Positions 1-10,233 of a stretch of DNA of 64,000 nucleotides are shown here, piece by piece. The stretch's first letter is position 1. Each line of letters starts with the position of its first letter. A program made the position numbers and the translations under genes. The stretch is from assembly GCF_008932115.1 (NCBI RefSeq), contig NZ_CP044543.1:620001-684000 (forward strand), given 5' to 3'. The stretch comes from Bradyrhizobium betae. GTDB lineage: Bacteria; Pseudomonadota; Alphaproteobacteria; Rhizobiales; Xanthobacteraceae. The notes under the pieces are model-generated. The model worked only from the letters and a program-made list of their open reading frames with translations, did not search any database and was not told the origin of the DNA.

Positions 1-1
1 G

Positions 2-904
2 GTTGCGACCTTCAAGGACAGGGCCCGGCAGCGAATCCGGCGTCTGATCGCCGGCATCGCCCCCCGGGGGCGCGCGGAGTTCGTCTCGGAGATCGCCAAT
101 CCCGTCGCCGCCGGCCTGCTGACCGACCTCCTCGAGGTCCCCGAGGCTGACGGGACGACACTGATGACATGGTCGAACGCCATGATCGGAGACGACGACG
201 ATGACTACGTTCCATCCATCGACCACCGCATTCAGTGCGTCCGCGCGCTGGACCGGTATGTCGAGGCGCTCATCAAGGAGCGGGCGGGATCGGACCGGAC
301 CGATTTCCTGACCGTCGTGACCCGCCTGACGATCGACAACAAGCCGCTGGACCTCGATGCACTCTGCGAGAACTTCGCGAGTTTCGTGGTCGCCGCCAAC
401 GAAACCACACGGCATACGATGACGCGATCCATCGTCGCGCTCACCGAGAATCCGTCCGAGCGCGCCAAACTTCAGGCCGATCCCGCCCTGGTGCCCCAGG
501 CAACGAAGGAATTCGTGCGCTGGGCCACGCCGCTCATTCACGCACGCCGGACCGCCACCCGGGATACCGTGCTGGCAGGCCAGAACATTCGCGAAGGCGA
601 CAAGGTCGTGCTTTGGTACAAGTCCGCCAATCGCGACGACAGTCGTTGGCCGGATGCCATGCAGTTCAAGGTCGATCGCTATTGCAGCAAGGACGCGCCG
701 AACCACATCTCGTTCGGCTCGGGGATCAATCACTGCCTGGGCTGGCGATACGCCGAGATGCAGATCACGATCCTGTTCGAGGAACTGCTCGCGACGCTGC
801 CCGACATTCACGCCATCGGCGCCCCGAAGCTGCTGCGGTCGAACTTCATTGCCGGCATCAAGGCGCTCGATGTCGCATTCACCCCGGTTGGTCGTCCGGC
901 CTGA
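2..904 (+). CDS. Cytochrome P450 (5' end missing)
   Basis: The last 300 residues of a cytochrome P450, a haem monooxygenase needing ferredoxin/reductase partners that are not in the window. The frame is open to the left edge, so the start lies outside. Visible signatures are the I-helix segment AANETTRH, the K-helix ExxR as EFVR, and the haem-ligand loop FGSGINHCLG with its cysteine near base 735. Length and motifs fit a class I bacterial P450. It converges on the NRPS gene with only 34 bp between the stops. P450s next to MbtH/NRPS pairs often hydroxylate the carrier-bound amino acid or the released product, so a tailoring role is inferred; the substrate is unknown. Confidence 0.93.
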   Translation, partial: VATFKDRARQRIRRLIAGIAPRGRAEFVSEIANPVAAGLLTDLLEVPEADGTTLMTWSNAMIGDDDDDYVPSIDHRIQCVRALDRYVEALIKERAGSDRTDFLTVVTRLTIDNKPLDLDALCENFASFVVAANETTRHTMTRSIVALTENPSERAKLQADPALVPQATKEFVRWATPLIHARRTATRDTVLAGQNIREGDKVVLWYKSANRDDSRWPDAMQFKVDRYCSKDAPNHISFGSGINHCLGWRYAEMQITILFEELLATLPDIHAIGAPKLLRSNFIAGIKALDVAFTPVGRPA

Positions 905-938
905 CCGACGAATTGACGGGTTCGGCCGCCGCTTCCGA

Positions 939-3900
939 TCACGATCCTCGGGTCGCTGCCCGGATCATGTTGCGGCTCAGGATGGCGCCAATCCTGGCCG
1001 CGTGCGGCGGTTCGAACACCGAATAGTGGCCGGCGTCCACCCCCACGATTTCGATGGCGCCGCTGGTCACCGCCCCGAGCGACGAGCTTAGATCCGCATC
1101 GAGATTGTCGGTGGCGCGGACGAAGACAAGAGGCGCGCGGACGCGACGCGGCGTATGGTCCGCAAGCAGCCGACCGCTCCATTCGAAAGCCGCGGCGATC
1201 CGGTCAAGCAGGTCCTCCGACGTTTCGTCGCCACCGGACAGCGACGCATCCCCCTCTCCTCCCAGCATCGAGCCCGGCACGGTGCGGGGACCCGCGACGT
1301 CGGCGCTGACGTTGGAGAAGTAGGAATCAATCAGAAACAGAACAGCCACCTCATCACCCTCGGCCTCCAGCAGGCGCGTCATGTCGTGGGCGACAACCCC
1401 GCCGAACGACCAGCCCATCAAATGATAGGGACCGCGAGGCTGCACAGTCCGGAGGGCGTCGACATACCCCCGCGCCATGTCGGCAATTGACCCGGGCGGC
1501 GGCGCCGCATCGACGACACCAGCCGCCTGCAGCCCATAGACGGGAATTCGGACGTCGAGGCCGTCCAGCATGCGATAGTACACTTGGGCCAGCCCCGCGG
1601 CGGGAGGGACGCAGAACAGCGGCCTCAGCGAGCCGGAGACGCGCAGACGCACGAGCTGGTGATGGGCCGCGGCGAATTCGCGCGCGGTGATCGCCTTCGC
1701 CAGTGCCCTCGGGGTCGGATTGTCGAAAACCAGCTCGATCGGCAGTTCGCGGCCATGGTCGGCCCGCAGACGCGAGGCCAGTTGCATCACCATCAGCGAG
1801 TGCCCGCCGAGCAAGAAGAAATTGTCCAGCACGGTGACGCGGTCGGCGCCAGTGAGCGAACCGAACAGCCGGCAAATGTCCGCCTCGAGATCGCTCTCGG
1901 GTTCAACACGATCAGCCGACACGTCCCGCTGGCCTCTCGGCAATGACCTGCGGTCGAGCTTGCCATTGGGCAGGAGCGGCATGGTTTCCAGCACGACCAC
2001 GACCGACGGCACCATCACCGGCGGCAGCGTGGTGACCAGCACCGCGCGCAAACCGGAGCCGTCGAGCCGGACGTCGCCGGACGGCACCACATAAGCCACC
2101 AGGCGCGCATCCGCACTGCTGTCGTCGAAGATCGCCGCCGCTTCGGCAACCCCGGCCTGCCCCAGCAACGCTAGCTCGATTTCTGCCAGTTCGATCCGCA
2201 CACCCCGAAGCTTGACCTGTTCGTCCTTGCGACCGCAGAAAACGATCTCTCCATCCGCATCGCGATAGGCGCGATCGCCCGTACGATACATGCGCTCCCC
2301 GGCTGCGCCGAACGGACACGGCAGAAAACGCTCGGCCGTCAATCCGGGCCGCCGCCAATATCCCCGGGTAAGGCCAGCGCCGGAGATATAGATCTCTCCG
2401 ACAACCCCGAGCGGCATTGGGCGCAGGCATTCGTCGAGGATGTGGACGCCGTAGCTCGGCAGGGCGCGACCGATCGGAATGGCCTGGTCAACGGCAACGG
2501 CGGCAATCTCGAACGCTGTTGCGTCGATGCAGGCCTCCGTCGGCCCGTACATGTTGAAGAACCGGCAGGATGGCAGGCGCGAACGGAGCTTCTCCAGCAA
2601 CGGCGCCGGCAGCACTTCGCCGCCCAGGATCAACACACGAAGCGTGGACAATCCGATCGGAATGGAATCGGCGATCACGGCGGCGAATGACGGAACGACA
2701 TCGATATGCGTGGCGGCCAAATTGACCACCGACCGCATGAACAGCGCCGGATCACTCGTCTCGGCCGGCGACAGGACGATGCAGGTTGCTCCCGCCACCA
2801 GCGGCAGGAGCATCTGATGGATGCTCGGATCAAAACTCATCGAGCTGGAGAACACGAAACGCGACGATGGCCCGACATCCCACAGGCCAAGCTGGTCGCC
2901 GAGCTTGCCGACCAGGTTCTGATGCGTGAGCGCCACGCCCTTGGGCCTGCCTGTCGAACCAGAGGTGTAGATCAGGAACGCAATGTTCTGCGCCTGCAAC
3001 GGTGCCGACCGGTCCGACTGGCTCAATGGCTCCGGGTCGCACGCCGCGATCCCCTCTTCCACCGCACCATTGCCAAGCACGATTGCCGCAATGTCGTGCC
3101 CTGCGAAAATGTCCGCAGTGCCGCGCTGAGTGAGCACGACCGGAGCGCCGCTGTCCGCGATCATATGGCTCAGCCGCTCGGCTGGATGTTGTGGGTCCAG
3201 CGGCAGACAGCCGCCTCCCGCCTTCAGCACCGCCAGCACGGCCGCCACCGCTTCCAGACTGCGGTCCAGTCCGATGGCGACCACTGTTTCCGGGCCAACG
3301 CCGCGATCGATGAGATAACGTGCGAGGCGGTTCGAGCGCTTGTCGAGTTCGTCATAGGTCTGCGACTGGCCACCGCCGACGATGGCGACCCTGCCGCTGG
3401 CGGCGGCGAATGCAGCAGCCAGAACGTCAGGGAGCGTCTTGCCGATCGTTGCTGCGGTAGTGGTGGTCACCGGATCGGCGCGTGGCTCGTCGATGTCGAC
3501 CGGCAGCGCGAGCGCACCGACGGGAAAGCCTGTTGTCGCGATCTGTGCGGCGATGGCGACGATCCGCGACAAATGCGACTGCAGATCCGTCCGACGATAA
3601 AGGGCGGCATTGCCATCGAGATCCATGCGCAATCGTCCCTCCGCCTTGTTGTCGATCAGGCTCAGGGACAGATCGCGGACGGGACCGTAAGAGAGATAGT
3701 GCGATGATGACTGCGCGCCGCTGAACTGCAGATCCTGGTCCACCAGCATGATGTTCACGGACAGGCTGAAATAGTCCGGCTCGCCCGGCCGCAGCCCCAG
3801 ATCGTTGCGGACGTGTTCGAAGCGATAGGCTTGATGGCGCAGCGCAAGCCGCATCTGCCGCGAGATATCCCTGGCGACCGCATCGAAGCCAAGTCCCGGC

Positions 3901-4847
3901 GAAACATTGACCCGCAGGTGGCATTCGTTCGACGCCATCGCCGGGAAGGCTCGCGCCGCGCTTGCCAGGCGGCCCAGCAGTTGCGTGCCGAGCACGACCT
4001 CGTGCTGCCCCTGATAGACCGATTGCAGGACCGCGGCGGCGGCCATCAGCAGGTGCTCGGGTCTGATCCCGGCCTGTCGTGACAGTTCGCGCAGTTGATC
4101 GGAGACCGACGCCGGCAAATAGCAGGTCTCGCGCAGAACGGCATCGGACGAGCCGCCGGCGCGGGCACCGGTCGCGGACCAACTGCTCATCTTTTCGGCG
4201 CCGGCGAGAGTCGTCTTCCAGTAGCGGCGGTCGTCGTCACATCGGGATGACTTACGATAAGCCTGCGCTTCGCTCGCCATCGCGGCCGTGCCGCCCAGCG
4301 GATAGTCGGGACACGACTGCCCTTCTCGCAGCGCTGAATAGGTTTCAGCCAGGCGATTGCCGACGATCCAGGCCGACTGACCGTCGAAGGCAATGTGATG
4401 ATAGATCTGGCCCCAAAGCCAGCGCGCATCAGCGGTCTGAAGCAGCAGCCAGCGGAACGGCGGCTCGGTCTCCAGCCGGAAGGGACGGCGGAGCTCCGAA
4501 TTGATCCGACCGACCGCTGCTGCCGACGGATCCGGCGCCTGCCTGACATCGATGATCGACAGTATCTCGCCGCGAGCCGCAACCACTTCCTGCCATAGCG
4601 CGTCGTCGCGCGCATAACATCTGAGGCGGAGCGACTCGGTGTGGTCGACGACATGCTCGGCGGCCGTCGCCAGCGTCCGCAGATCCAGCTCACCGACGAT
4701 CTCGGTGTACAAGCCTATGTTGTAGACACAGCCCGTCTTATCGAGCAGCTGTCCAAACCAGATGTCACGCTGGGCAACCGACAGCGGAAAGCGTTCTGGC
4801 GCAATCGACGCTTCCCTCATCACACCGAAGCTCCCGCGGATCTGCAA
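939..4847 (-). CDS. Single-module non-ribosomal peptide synthetase, C-A-T-TE
   Basis: A 1302-aa synthetase module. Condensation domain, about residues 18-440, with an intact HHIAFDG motif at 150-156. Adenylation domain, about 470-970, with A3 YTSGSTGRPKG near 627-637, A5 YGPTE near 767, A7 YRTGD, A8 GRKDEQVKLRG and A10 NGKLDRR. Carrier domain with GGHSL, phosphopantetheine serine about 1017. Thioesterase with GWSFGG, nucleophile serine about 1147, and a late GHYS holding the likely catalytic histidine. All catalytic motifs look intact. MbtH lies 11 bp upstream, so the two are co-transcribed. A single module with both C and TE domains must join its amino acid to a partner acyl or amine and release it itself; the product is unknown. 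A second ATG at 4820 could be the true start. Confidence 0.96.
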   Translation of the reverse strand: MQIRGSFGVMREASIAPERFPLSVAQRDIWFGQLLDKTGCVYNIGLYTEIVGELDLRTLATAAEHVVDHTESLRLRCYARDDALWQEVVAARGEILSIIDVRQAPDPSAAAVGRINSELRRPFRLETEPPFRWLLLQTADARWLWGQIYHHIAFDGQSAWIVGNRLAETYSALREGQSCPDYPLGGTAAMASEAQAYRKSSRCDDDRRYWKTTLAGAEKMSSWSATGARAGGSSDAVLRETCYLPASVSDQLRELSRQAGIRPEHLLMAAAAVLQSVYQGQHEVVLGTQLLGRLASAARAFPAMASNECHLRVNVSPGLGFDAVARDISRQMRLALRHQAYRFEHVRNDLGLRPGEPDYFSLSVNIMLVDQDLQFSGAQSSSHYLSYGPVRDLSLSLIDNKAEGRLRMDLDGNAALYRRTDLQSHLSRIVAIAAQIATTGFPVGALALPVDIDEPRADPVTTTTAATIGKTLPDVLAAAFAAASGRVAIVGGGQSQTYDELDKRSNRLARYLIDRGVGPETVVAIGLDRSLEAVAAVLAVLKAGGGCLPLDPQHPAERLSHMIADSGAPVVLTQRGTADIFAGHDIAAIVLGNGAVEEGIAACDPEPLSQSDRSAPLQAQNIAFLIYTSGSTGRPKGVALTHQNLVGKLGDQLGLWDVGPSSRFVFSSSMSFDPSIHQMLLPLVAGATCIVLSPAETSDPALFMRSVVNLAATHIDVVPSFAAVIADSIPIGLSTLRVLILGGEVLPAPLLEKLRSRLPSCRFFNMYGPTEACIDATAFEIAAVAVDQAIPIGRALPSYGVHILDECLRPMPLGVVGEIYISGAGLTRGYWRRPGLTAERFLPCPFGAAGERMYRTGDRAYRDADGEIVFCGRKDEQVKLRGVRIELAEIELALLGQAGVAEAAAIFDDSSADARLVAYVVPSGDVRLDGSGLRAVLVTTLPPVMVPSVVVVLETMPLLPNGKLDRRSLPRGQRDVSADRVEPESDLEADICRLFGSLTGADRVTVLDNFFLLGGHSLMVMQLASRLRADHGRELPIELVFDNPTPRALAKAITAREFAAAHHQLVRLRVSGSLRPLFCVPPAAGLAQVYYRMLDGLDVRIPVYGLQAAGVVDAAPPPGSIADMARGYVDALRTVQPRGPYHLMGWSFGGVVAHDMTRLLEAEGDEVAVLFLIDSYFSNVSADVAGPRTVPGSMLGGEGDASLSGGDETSEDLLDRIAAAFEWSGRLLADHTPRRVRAPLVFVRATDNLDADLSSSLGAVTSGAIEIVGVDAGHYSVFEPPHAARIGAILSRNMIRAATRGS

Positions 4848-4858
4848 GATTCAACCGT

Positions 4859-5086
4859 TCAACGCTGGACGGTCCGGTCCGGGAGTTTGCCGGCACGCAT
4901 GTCGATCCAGCAGCTTTCGACGAAGGCCAGACAGTCGGCCTTTTGCGCCGCCGAATGTGCCTGATTCCAGCCAGCTGGAATCGGCTTGGCAGCCGGCCAG
5001 ATCGCATATTGCGCGTCATGATTGACAAGGACGACGAATTCATCGCCGTCGATTGACCAATTGCCAGACGCTGGCTCCCCATCCAT
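4859..5086 (-). CDS. MbtH-like NRPS accessory protein
   Basis: A 75-aa protein of the MbtH family, small partners that bind and activate adenylation domains. Family hallmarks are visible: FVVLVNHDAQYAIWP, then PIPAGW, then CWIDMR near the C terminus. The family norm is about 60-75 aa, so it is full length. It is first in a two-gene minus-strand operon, and its stop is 11 bp before the NRPS start, so it is very probably the dedicated chaperone of that A domain. The 155-bp gap upstream, before the kup gene, should hold the operon promoter. Confidence 0.93.
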   Translation of the reverse strand: MDGEPASGNWSIDGDEFVVLVNHDAQYAIWPAAKPIPAGWNQAHSAAQKADCLAFVESCWIDMRAGKLPDRTVQR

Positions 5087-5241
5087 CGCGCCTTACCTGA
5101 TCATGGCCTGACCGATCACGCCGGACGGCATCGATTTTCGTCTCGCACGGCCGATGATTCGAGTCCAGCAGCGGCCCTTCATCGCTACCACAGCGATGCG
5201 GCCTCGCGCGCATCCGCGATCGCGAATTTCGCCTCAGGCGG

Positions 5242-7170
5242 CTAGATCGTCACCTGCGTTCCGACCTCGACCACGCGGCCGGAGGGGATCTGGAAATAGT
5301 CGGTTGCGTCGTTGGCGGAGCGGCTGAGCGAGATGAACAGCCGGTCCTGCCAGCGGGGCATGCCGGAATGGGCGGCGGGCTTCAGCGCCCTGCGCGACAG
5401 GAAGAACGAGGTCGACATGATGTCGAACTGCCAGCCGAGCTTGCGGGCGATCGCCAGCGCCTTCGGCACGTTCGGCGATTCCATGAAGCCGAACTTCAGC
5501 GTCACCTTGGAGAAGGTCGGGCTGATCTGCTCCAGCCTCACCCGCTCGGCCGGGTCGATGCGCGGGGTCTGCGCGGTCTCGATGGTGAGAATGACGTTCT
5601 TCTCGTGCAGCACCTTGTAGTGCTTCAGACTATGCATCAGCGCGGTCGGCGCGCTCAGCGGATCGCTGGTCAGGAACACGGCGGTGCCGGGCACCCGCTG
5701 CGGCGGCCGCTTCTCCAGCATCGCCACGAGATCGGCGAGCGGAAATTCGAGCTTGCGCGACTTCTCGAACAGCAGCCGGCTGCCGCGCCGCCACGTGTAC
5801 ATCAGGATGATCATCAGCGCGCCGAGCGCCAGCGGCACCCAGCCGCCTTCGAACACCTTGAGCAGGTTGGCGGAGAGAAAGGTCAGGTCGAGGAACAGGA
5901 ACGGCGCAATCAGCGCGGCGGCCGCGAACGGCGACCACTTCCAGACCTTCCAGATCACGACAAAGCCCATCATCGCCGTGACCACCATGGTGCCGGTCAC
6001 GGAGATGCCATAGGCCGAGGCGAGCGCACTGGAGGAACGGAACAGCAGCACCAGCAGCACCACCGCGACCAGCAGCAACTGGTTGATGCGCGGGATGAAG
6101 ATCTGGCCGGAATGGGCTTCCGATGTATGACGAATTTCGAAGCGCGGCAGCAGGCCAAGTTGAATCGCCTGGCGTGTCAGCGAATAGGCGCCGGTGATGA
6201 CCGCCTGGCTCGCGATCACGGTGGCGGCGGTGGCGAGCACGACCATGCAGCCGCGGAAAAAACCCTGCGGGAAGAGCTGGAAGAACGGGCTCACGATCGC
6301 GCCGGGATCGCCGAGCACGAGCGCGCCCTGCCCCAGATAGTTCAGCGCCAGCGACGGCAGCACGATGAACAGCCACGCGGTCTGGATCGGCCGTTTGCCG
6401 AAATGGCCGAGATCGGCATAGAGCGCCTCGGCACCGGTGACGGCCAGAAACACCGCGCCCAGCGTCACGAAGCTGATGATGCCGTGGTGGAGCATGAAGG
6501 ACACGGCGTAGAGCGGGTTCAGCGCATACAGCACCTGCGGCTGTTCGATGATCGGATGGATCGCCGCCAGTGCGATCACCGCGAACCACACGCACATCAC
6601 AGGGCCGAAGAAGGCCGCGACCCGGGCGGTGCCGCGCGACTGCACGGCAAAAAGGCAGGCCAGGATCACCACCGTCAGCGGCACGATGTAGGGCTCGAAC
6701 CGCAGCGTGACGTCCTTCATGCCTTCAATTGCCGACAGCACCGAGAGCGCCGGCGTGATCACGGCATCGCCATAGAACAGCGCGCCGGAGATGATGCCGA
6801 GCATGACGATGGTCGCCCCGCCAGTGCCGACCGCGCGCTGCGCCAGCGCCATCAGAGCGAGCGTGCCGCCTTCGCCGTTGTTGTCGGCGCGGAGCAGGAT
6901 CACGACGTATTTCAGGGTCACCACGACGAGCAGCGCCCACAGGATCAGCGAGAGCACGCCGAGCACGGCGGCCTGGGTCGGCGCCCCCTCAGTCCCCGAC
7001 GCAGCCATCACGGCTTCCCGGAACGCATAGAGCGGGCTGGTGCCGATATCGCCGTAGACGACCCCGATGCTGCCGAGCGTCAGCGCACCGAAACGGGCGG
7101 TCGTATGGGCTTCGCCATGCCCATTGGCCGCCGCCGTTTCCGGGGCGGAAATCGCTATATCACTTGTCAT
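5242..7170 (-). CDS. kup: KUP-family potassium uptake transporter (copy 1)
   Basis: A 642-aa Kup/HAK/KT low-affinity K+ importer, probably a K+/H+ symporter of the inner membrane. The N-terminal family signature [18 protein letters not shown] is present, followed by roughly twelve hydrophobic helices to about residue 440 and the usual soluble C-terminal domain. The protein ends [10 protein letters not shown], exactly like the second copy downstream in the sequence. The ATG at 7170 is close to the family start. Lies 140 bp from the paralogue on the same strand, a tandem duplication that has since diverged. Confidence 0.95.
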   Translation of the reverse strand: MTSDIAISAPETAAANGHGEAHTTARFGALTLGSIGVVYGDIGTSPLYAFREAVMAASGTEGAPTQAAVLGVLSLILWALLVVVTLKYVVILLRADNNGEGGTLALMALAQRAVGTGGATIVMLGIISGALFYGDAVITPALSVLSAIEGMKDVTLRFEPYIVPLTVVILACLFAVQSRGTARVAAFFGPVMCVWFAVIALAAIHPIIEQPQVLYALNPLYAVSFMLHHGIISFVTLGAVFLAVTGAEALYADLGHFGKRPIQTAWLFIVLPSLALNYLGQGALVLGDPGAIVSPFFQLFPQGFFRGCMVVLATAATVIASQAVITGAYSLTRQAIQLGLLPRFEIRHTSEAHSGQIFIPRINQLLLVAVVLLVLLFRSSSALASAYGISVTGTMVVTAMMGFVVIWKVWKWSPFAAAALIAPFLFLDLTFLSANLLKVFEGGWVPLALGALMIILMYTWRRGSRLLFEKSRKLEFPLADLVAMLEKRPPQRVPGTAVFLTSDPLSAPTALMHSLKHYKVLHEKNVILTIETAQTPRIDPAERVRLEQISPTFSKVTLKFGFMESPNVPKALAIARKLGWQFDIMSTSFFLSRRALKPAAHSGMPRWQDRLFISLSRSANDATDYFQIPSGRVVEVGTQVTI

Positions 7171-7310
7171 GGGAGAGCCCAGTGGCCTCTAAAATGCTTC
7201 ACTGCACAACGGCGGAAGAGCGCGCGGCTTATAGTCCTGCGCTGCCGGCATAGCCTAGCCCGTTTCTGGGCCCTCACCATGCAAAAATCGCATAAGTCCG
7301 TCGATTGCAA

Positions 7311-9209
7311 TCAGATGGTGACTTGTGTGCCGACTTCAACCACCCGCCCGGTGGGAATCTGGAAATAGTCGGTGGCGTCATTGGCGGACCGGCTCAGCGC
7401 GATGAACAAATGGTCCTGCCACAGCGGCATGCCGGACTGCGCCGAGGCCTTGAGCGACCTCCGTGACACGAAGAATGACGTCGACATGATGTCGAACTGC
7501 CAGCCCTGCTTGCGCGCGATCGCGAGTGCCTTGGGCACGTTCGGCTGCTCCATGTAACCGAACCTCAGCCGGACCTTCGAGAACTTCTCGCTGACCTTCT
7601 CCATCCTGAACCGATCCACCAGATCGACCCGCGGCGTATGCGCCGTCTCGATGGTCAAGATCACGTTGTGCTCGTGCAGCACCTTGTTGTGCTTGAGATT
7701 ATGCAGCAGCGCGGTCGGCACAAAGGAAGGATCGCTGGTGAGGAAGACCGCGGTGCCCTTGACGATGTGCGGCGGCCGCTTCTCCAGGCTTTTGATCAGG
7801 TCGTCCAGCGGCACCTCGATCCGGCGCGTCTTCTGGATCAGGATCGCCGAGCCGCGCCGCCAGGTCCAGATCGTCCCGGCCATGGCGACGCCGAACAGCA
7901 GCGGCACCCAGGCGCCCTCGAGCAGCTTGAGCAGATTGGCGCTGAAGAAGGTCATGTCGACGACGACGAAAGGCACGATCACGGCAGCCGCCGTCGCGGC
8001 ACGCCAGTTCCACAGCTTCCAGATCACGACAAACCCCATGATGCCGTCGGCAACCATGGTGGTGGAGACCGCGATGCCATAGGCCGAAGCCAGATTGCTG
8101 GAGCTGTGGAACAACAACACCAGCAGCATCACGCCGATCAGCAGCAGCCGGTTCACGCGCGGCAGATAGATCTGGCCGGCATGGGTCTCGGAGGTGTAGC
8201 GCACCTCGAAGCGCGGCAAGAGGCCGAGTTGCACCGCCTGATAGACCAGCGAATAGGCGCCGGTGATCACCGCCTGGCTCGCGATCACGGTCGCCGCGGT
8301 CGCAAGTCCGACCAGCGGCAACACCAGATACTCGGGCACCATGCTGTAGAAGGAATGCTCAATCGCGCTGGGATCGGACAGCACCAGCGCGCCCTGTCCG
8401 AAATAGTTGATCAGCAGCGACGGCAGCACGAAGAACATCCAGGCGGACTGGATCGGCTTGCGGCCGAAATGGCCGAGATCGGCATAGAGCGCCTCGCCAC
8501 CGGTCACCGCCAGGAACACCGCGCCGAGCGTGACCAGACCGATCGTGCCGTGCGACAGCAGGAATTGCAGCGCGTAATAGGGATTGATAGCGGCCAGCAC
8601 CGACGGATCGTCGGCGATGTGAACGATGCCCATCACCGCCAGGCAGGTGAACCAGATCACCATCACCGGGCCGAAGGCCGAGGCCACCAGCGCCGTCCCC
8701 TTGCTCTGGACCGCGAACAGCAGCGCCAGGATGAAGACGGTGAGCGGCACGACATAGTGCTCGAAGGCGGGCGTGGCGAGCTTGAGACCTTCGACCGCCG
8801 ACAACACCGAGATCGCCGGTGTGATCATGGAATCGCCGATGAACATGGAGGCGCCGACCACGCCGAGCGCGAGCAGGAACCAGCTTCGCCGCCCGAGCGC
8901 ACGCTGGCCCAGCGCCATCAGCGAGAGCGTGCCGCCCTCCCCGTTATTGTCGGCGCGCAGCAGCAGCAGGACGTATTTGGCGGTGACGACGATAAAGAGC
9001 GCCCACAGGATCAGCGACAGCACGCCGAGCACCATGACCCGCGACACCGGCTCGCCGTGGGCCGCGCCTCTGACCGCCTCGTGGAATGCGTAGAGCGGCG
9101 AGGTGCCGATATCGCCAAAGACGACGCCGATGCTCCCGAGCGTAAGGGACCAAAAGCCCGAAGTGACCGGCCCTTCCTGGGTCTCGGTCGATGTGATGCT
9201 CGCCGTCAT
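7311..9209 (-). CDS. kup: KUP-family potassium uptake transporter (copy 2)
   Basis: A second Kup transporter, about 632 aa from the chosen start, with [18 protein letters not shown] near the N terminus and the same C-terminal [10 protein letters not shown] as copy 1. Similarity runs through the whole membrane part and the C-terminal cytoplasmic domain, so both copies look functional. The frame stays open back to a GTG at 9284, but the ATG at 9209 (MTASITS) gives an N terminus of usual Kup length and is preferred. Transcribed before copy 1, with 140 bp between them, so either an operon or two separately regulated units. Confidence 0.94.
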   Translation of the reverse strand: MTASITSTETQEGPVTSGFWSLTLGSIGVVFGDIGTSPLYAFHEAVRGAAHGEPVSRVMVLGVLSLILWALFIVVTAKYVLLLLRADNNGEGGTLSLMALGQRALGRRSWFLLALGVVGASMFIGDSMITPAISVLSAVEGLKLATPAFEHYVVPLTVFILALLFAVQSKGTALVASAFGPVMVIWFTCLAVMGIVHIADDPSVLAAINPYYALQFLLSHGTIGLVTLGAVFLAVTGGEALYADLGHFGRKPIQSAWMFFVLPSLLINYFGQGALVLSDPSAIEHSFYSMVPEYLVLPLVGLATAATVIASQAVITGAYSLVYQAVQLGLLPRFEVRYTSETHAGQIYLPRVNRLLLIGVMLLVLLFHSSSNLASAYGIAVSTTMVADGIMGFVVIWKLWNWRAATAAAVIVPFVVVDMTFFSANLLKLLEGAWVPLLFGVAMAGTIWTWRRGSAILIQKTRRIEVPLDDLIKSLEKRPPHIVKGTAVFLTSDPSFVPTALLHNLKHNKVLHEHNVILTIETAHTPRVDLVDRFRMEKVSEKFSKVRLRFGYMEQPNVPKALAIARKQGWQFDIMSTSFFVSRRSLKASAQSGMPLWQDHLFIALSRSANDATDYFQIPTGRVVEVGTQVTI

Positions 9210-9382
9210 GTGGATGGAAAACGCTTCGTCCCTGGAATTGATCCGGCGCCTTTCGACGCTTCCGGCGCGGCTGTCAATCGGCACAGCACCTTAGCAGGCG
9301 GCGAGGCAGATGCTGTGACGCCGCAGCAACGGTTGCCACCAGCGCGACGACATGCCTCAGGTAAGATGGTAGCGCAAGACCT

Positions 9383-10210
9383 CTAGGGCTTCAAATTCGG
9401 CGGCAGCGGCGGATCTTCCCGCATCAGGGTGATCGTCACCCGGCGGTTGGCCGCCAGCGAGGGGTCGTCCGGAAACAGCGGCTGGGTGTCCGCCTTGCCC
9501 GAAACGGCGAAGACGTGCGACGGCGGCAGGCCCTCGCGTTCGAGGATCTGGCGCACTGCATTGGCCCGATCGGCCGACAGATCGAAGGCGCCGTAGTCGC
9601 TGCGGCTCGGCACGAAACCGGCTGCGGTGTGGCCGGCGATGGAGACGCGGAGCGGCGTGGCCTTGAGCGGAATGGCGAGCTTCTCGATCAGGCGGCGCGT
9701 GCGGTCATAGGGCACCTTTGAGCCGTCCGCGAACATCGAGCGGCCGTCCTGGTCGACGATCTCGAGGTTGAGGCCCTGCTTGGTCTCCTCGAACATGATG
9801 TGCTTGGACATCTCGGTCAGTTCCGGCATGTCCTGCAAGGCCTGACGCAGCGACGCTGCGGCGAGCGCGAAACCGCGGTCGACCTTGAGCCTCGCGCCGG
9901 ACGTCTTGTCGTGATCCTCCTGGTCCGGCGTCGGCGTGTTCGACGACTCCTCAGGCTGGATGTGGTCGACGTTCTTCAGCCGCGCGCGGGTCGGCAGGCC
10001 GTCGGATTCGATGATGCCGGCGTAGCGCGCCTCGCTCTGGACGCCGAAGGCCTCGCGCATGGAGCCCGCGACGATCTTCAGCTTGTTGGAGTCCTGGGTG
10101 GAGAACGCGACCAGCATCACGAAAAACGCCAGCAGCAAGGCCATCAGATCGGCAAACGTCACGAACCAGCCATGGCCGCCGTGAGCTTCTTCGCGTTTCT
10201 TCTTTGCCAT
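9383..10210 (-). CDS. motB: Flagellar motor stator protein MotB, OmpA-like C-terminal domain
   Basis: A 275-aa stator subunit. A short basic cytoplasmic tail (MAKKKREE) precedes one transmembrane helix that begins FADLMALLLAFFVM; Asp21 matches the proton-carrying aspartate of MotB. A periplasmic linker follows, and the last ~130 residues are an OmpA/MotB peptidoglycan-binding domain (LSADRANAVRQIL, then NRRVTI). It lies 23 bp downstream of motA on the same strand, the usual A-B order. No other flagellar genes are in the window, so the stator pair is separate from the main flagellar clusters here. Confidence 0.93.
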   Translation of the reverse strand: MAKKKREEAHGGHGWFVTFADLMALLLAFFVMLVAFSTQDSNKLKIVAGSMREAFGVQSEARYAGIIESDGLPTRARLKNVDHIQPEESSNTPTPDQEDHDKTSGARLKVDRGFALAAASLRQALQDMPELTEMSKHIMFEETKQGLNLEIVDQDGRSMFADGSKVPYDRTRRLIEKLAIPLKATPLRVSIAGHTAAGFVPSRSDYGAFDLSADRANAVRQILEREGLPPSHVFAVSGKADTQPLFPDDPSLAANRRVTITLMREDPPLPPNLKP

Positions 10211-10233
10211 CTGTCAGATCCCGGCGTCCGGCG

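Noticed and set aside
5368..7368. Very long plus-strand frame (666 aa) opposite the first kup gene
   Set aside because: Its composition (His, Arg, Gln, Asp rich) is that of an antisense shadow in high-GC DNA; the real gene on the minus strand is an intact Kup transporter.
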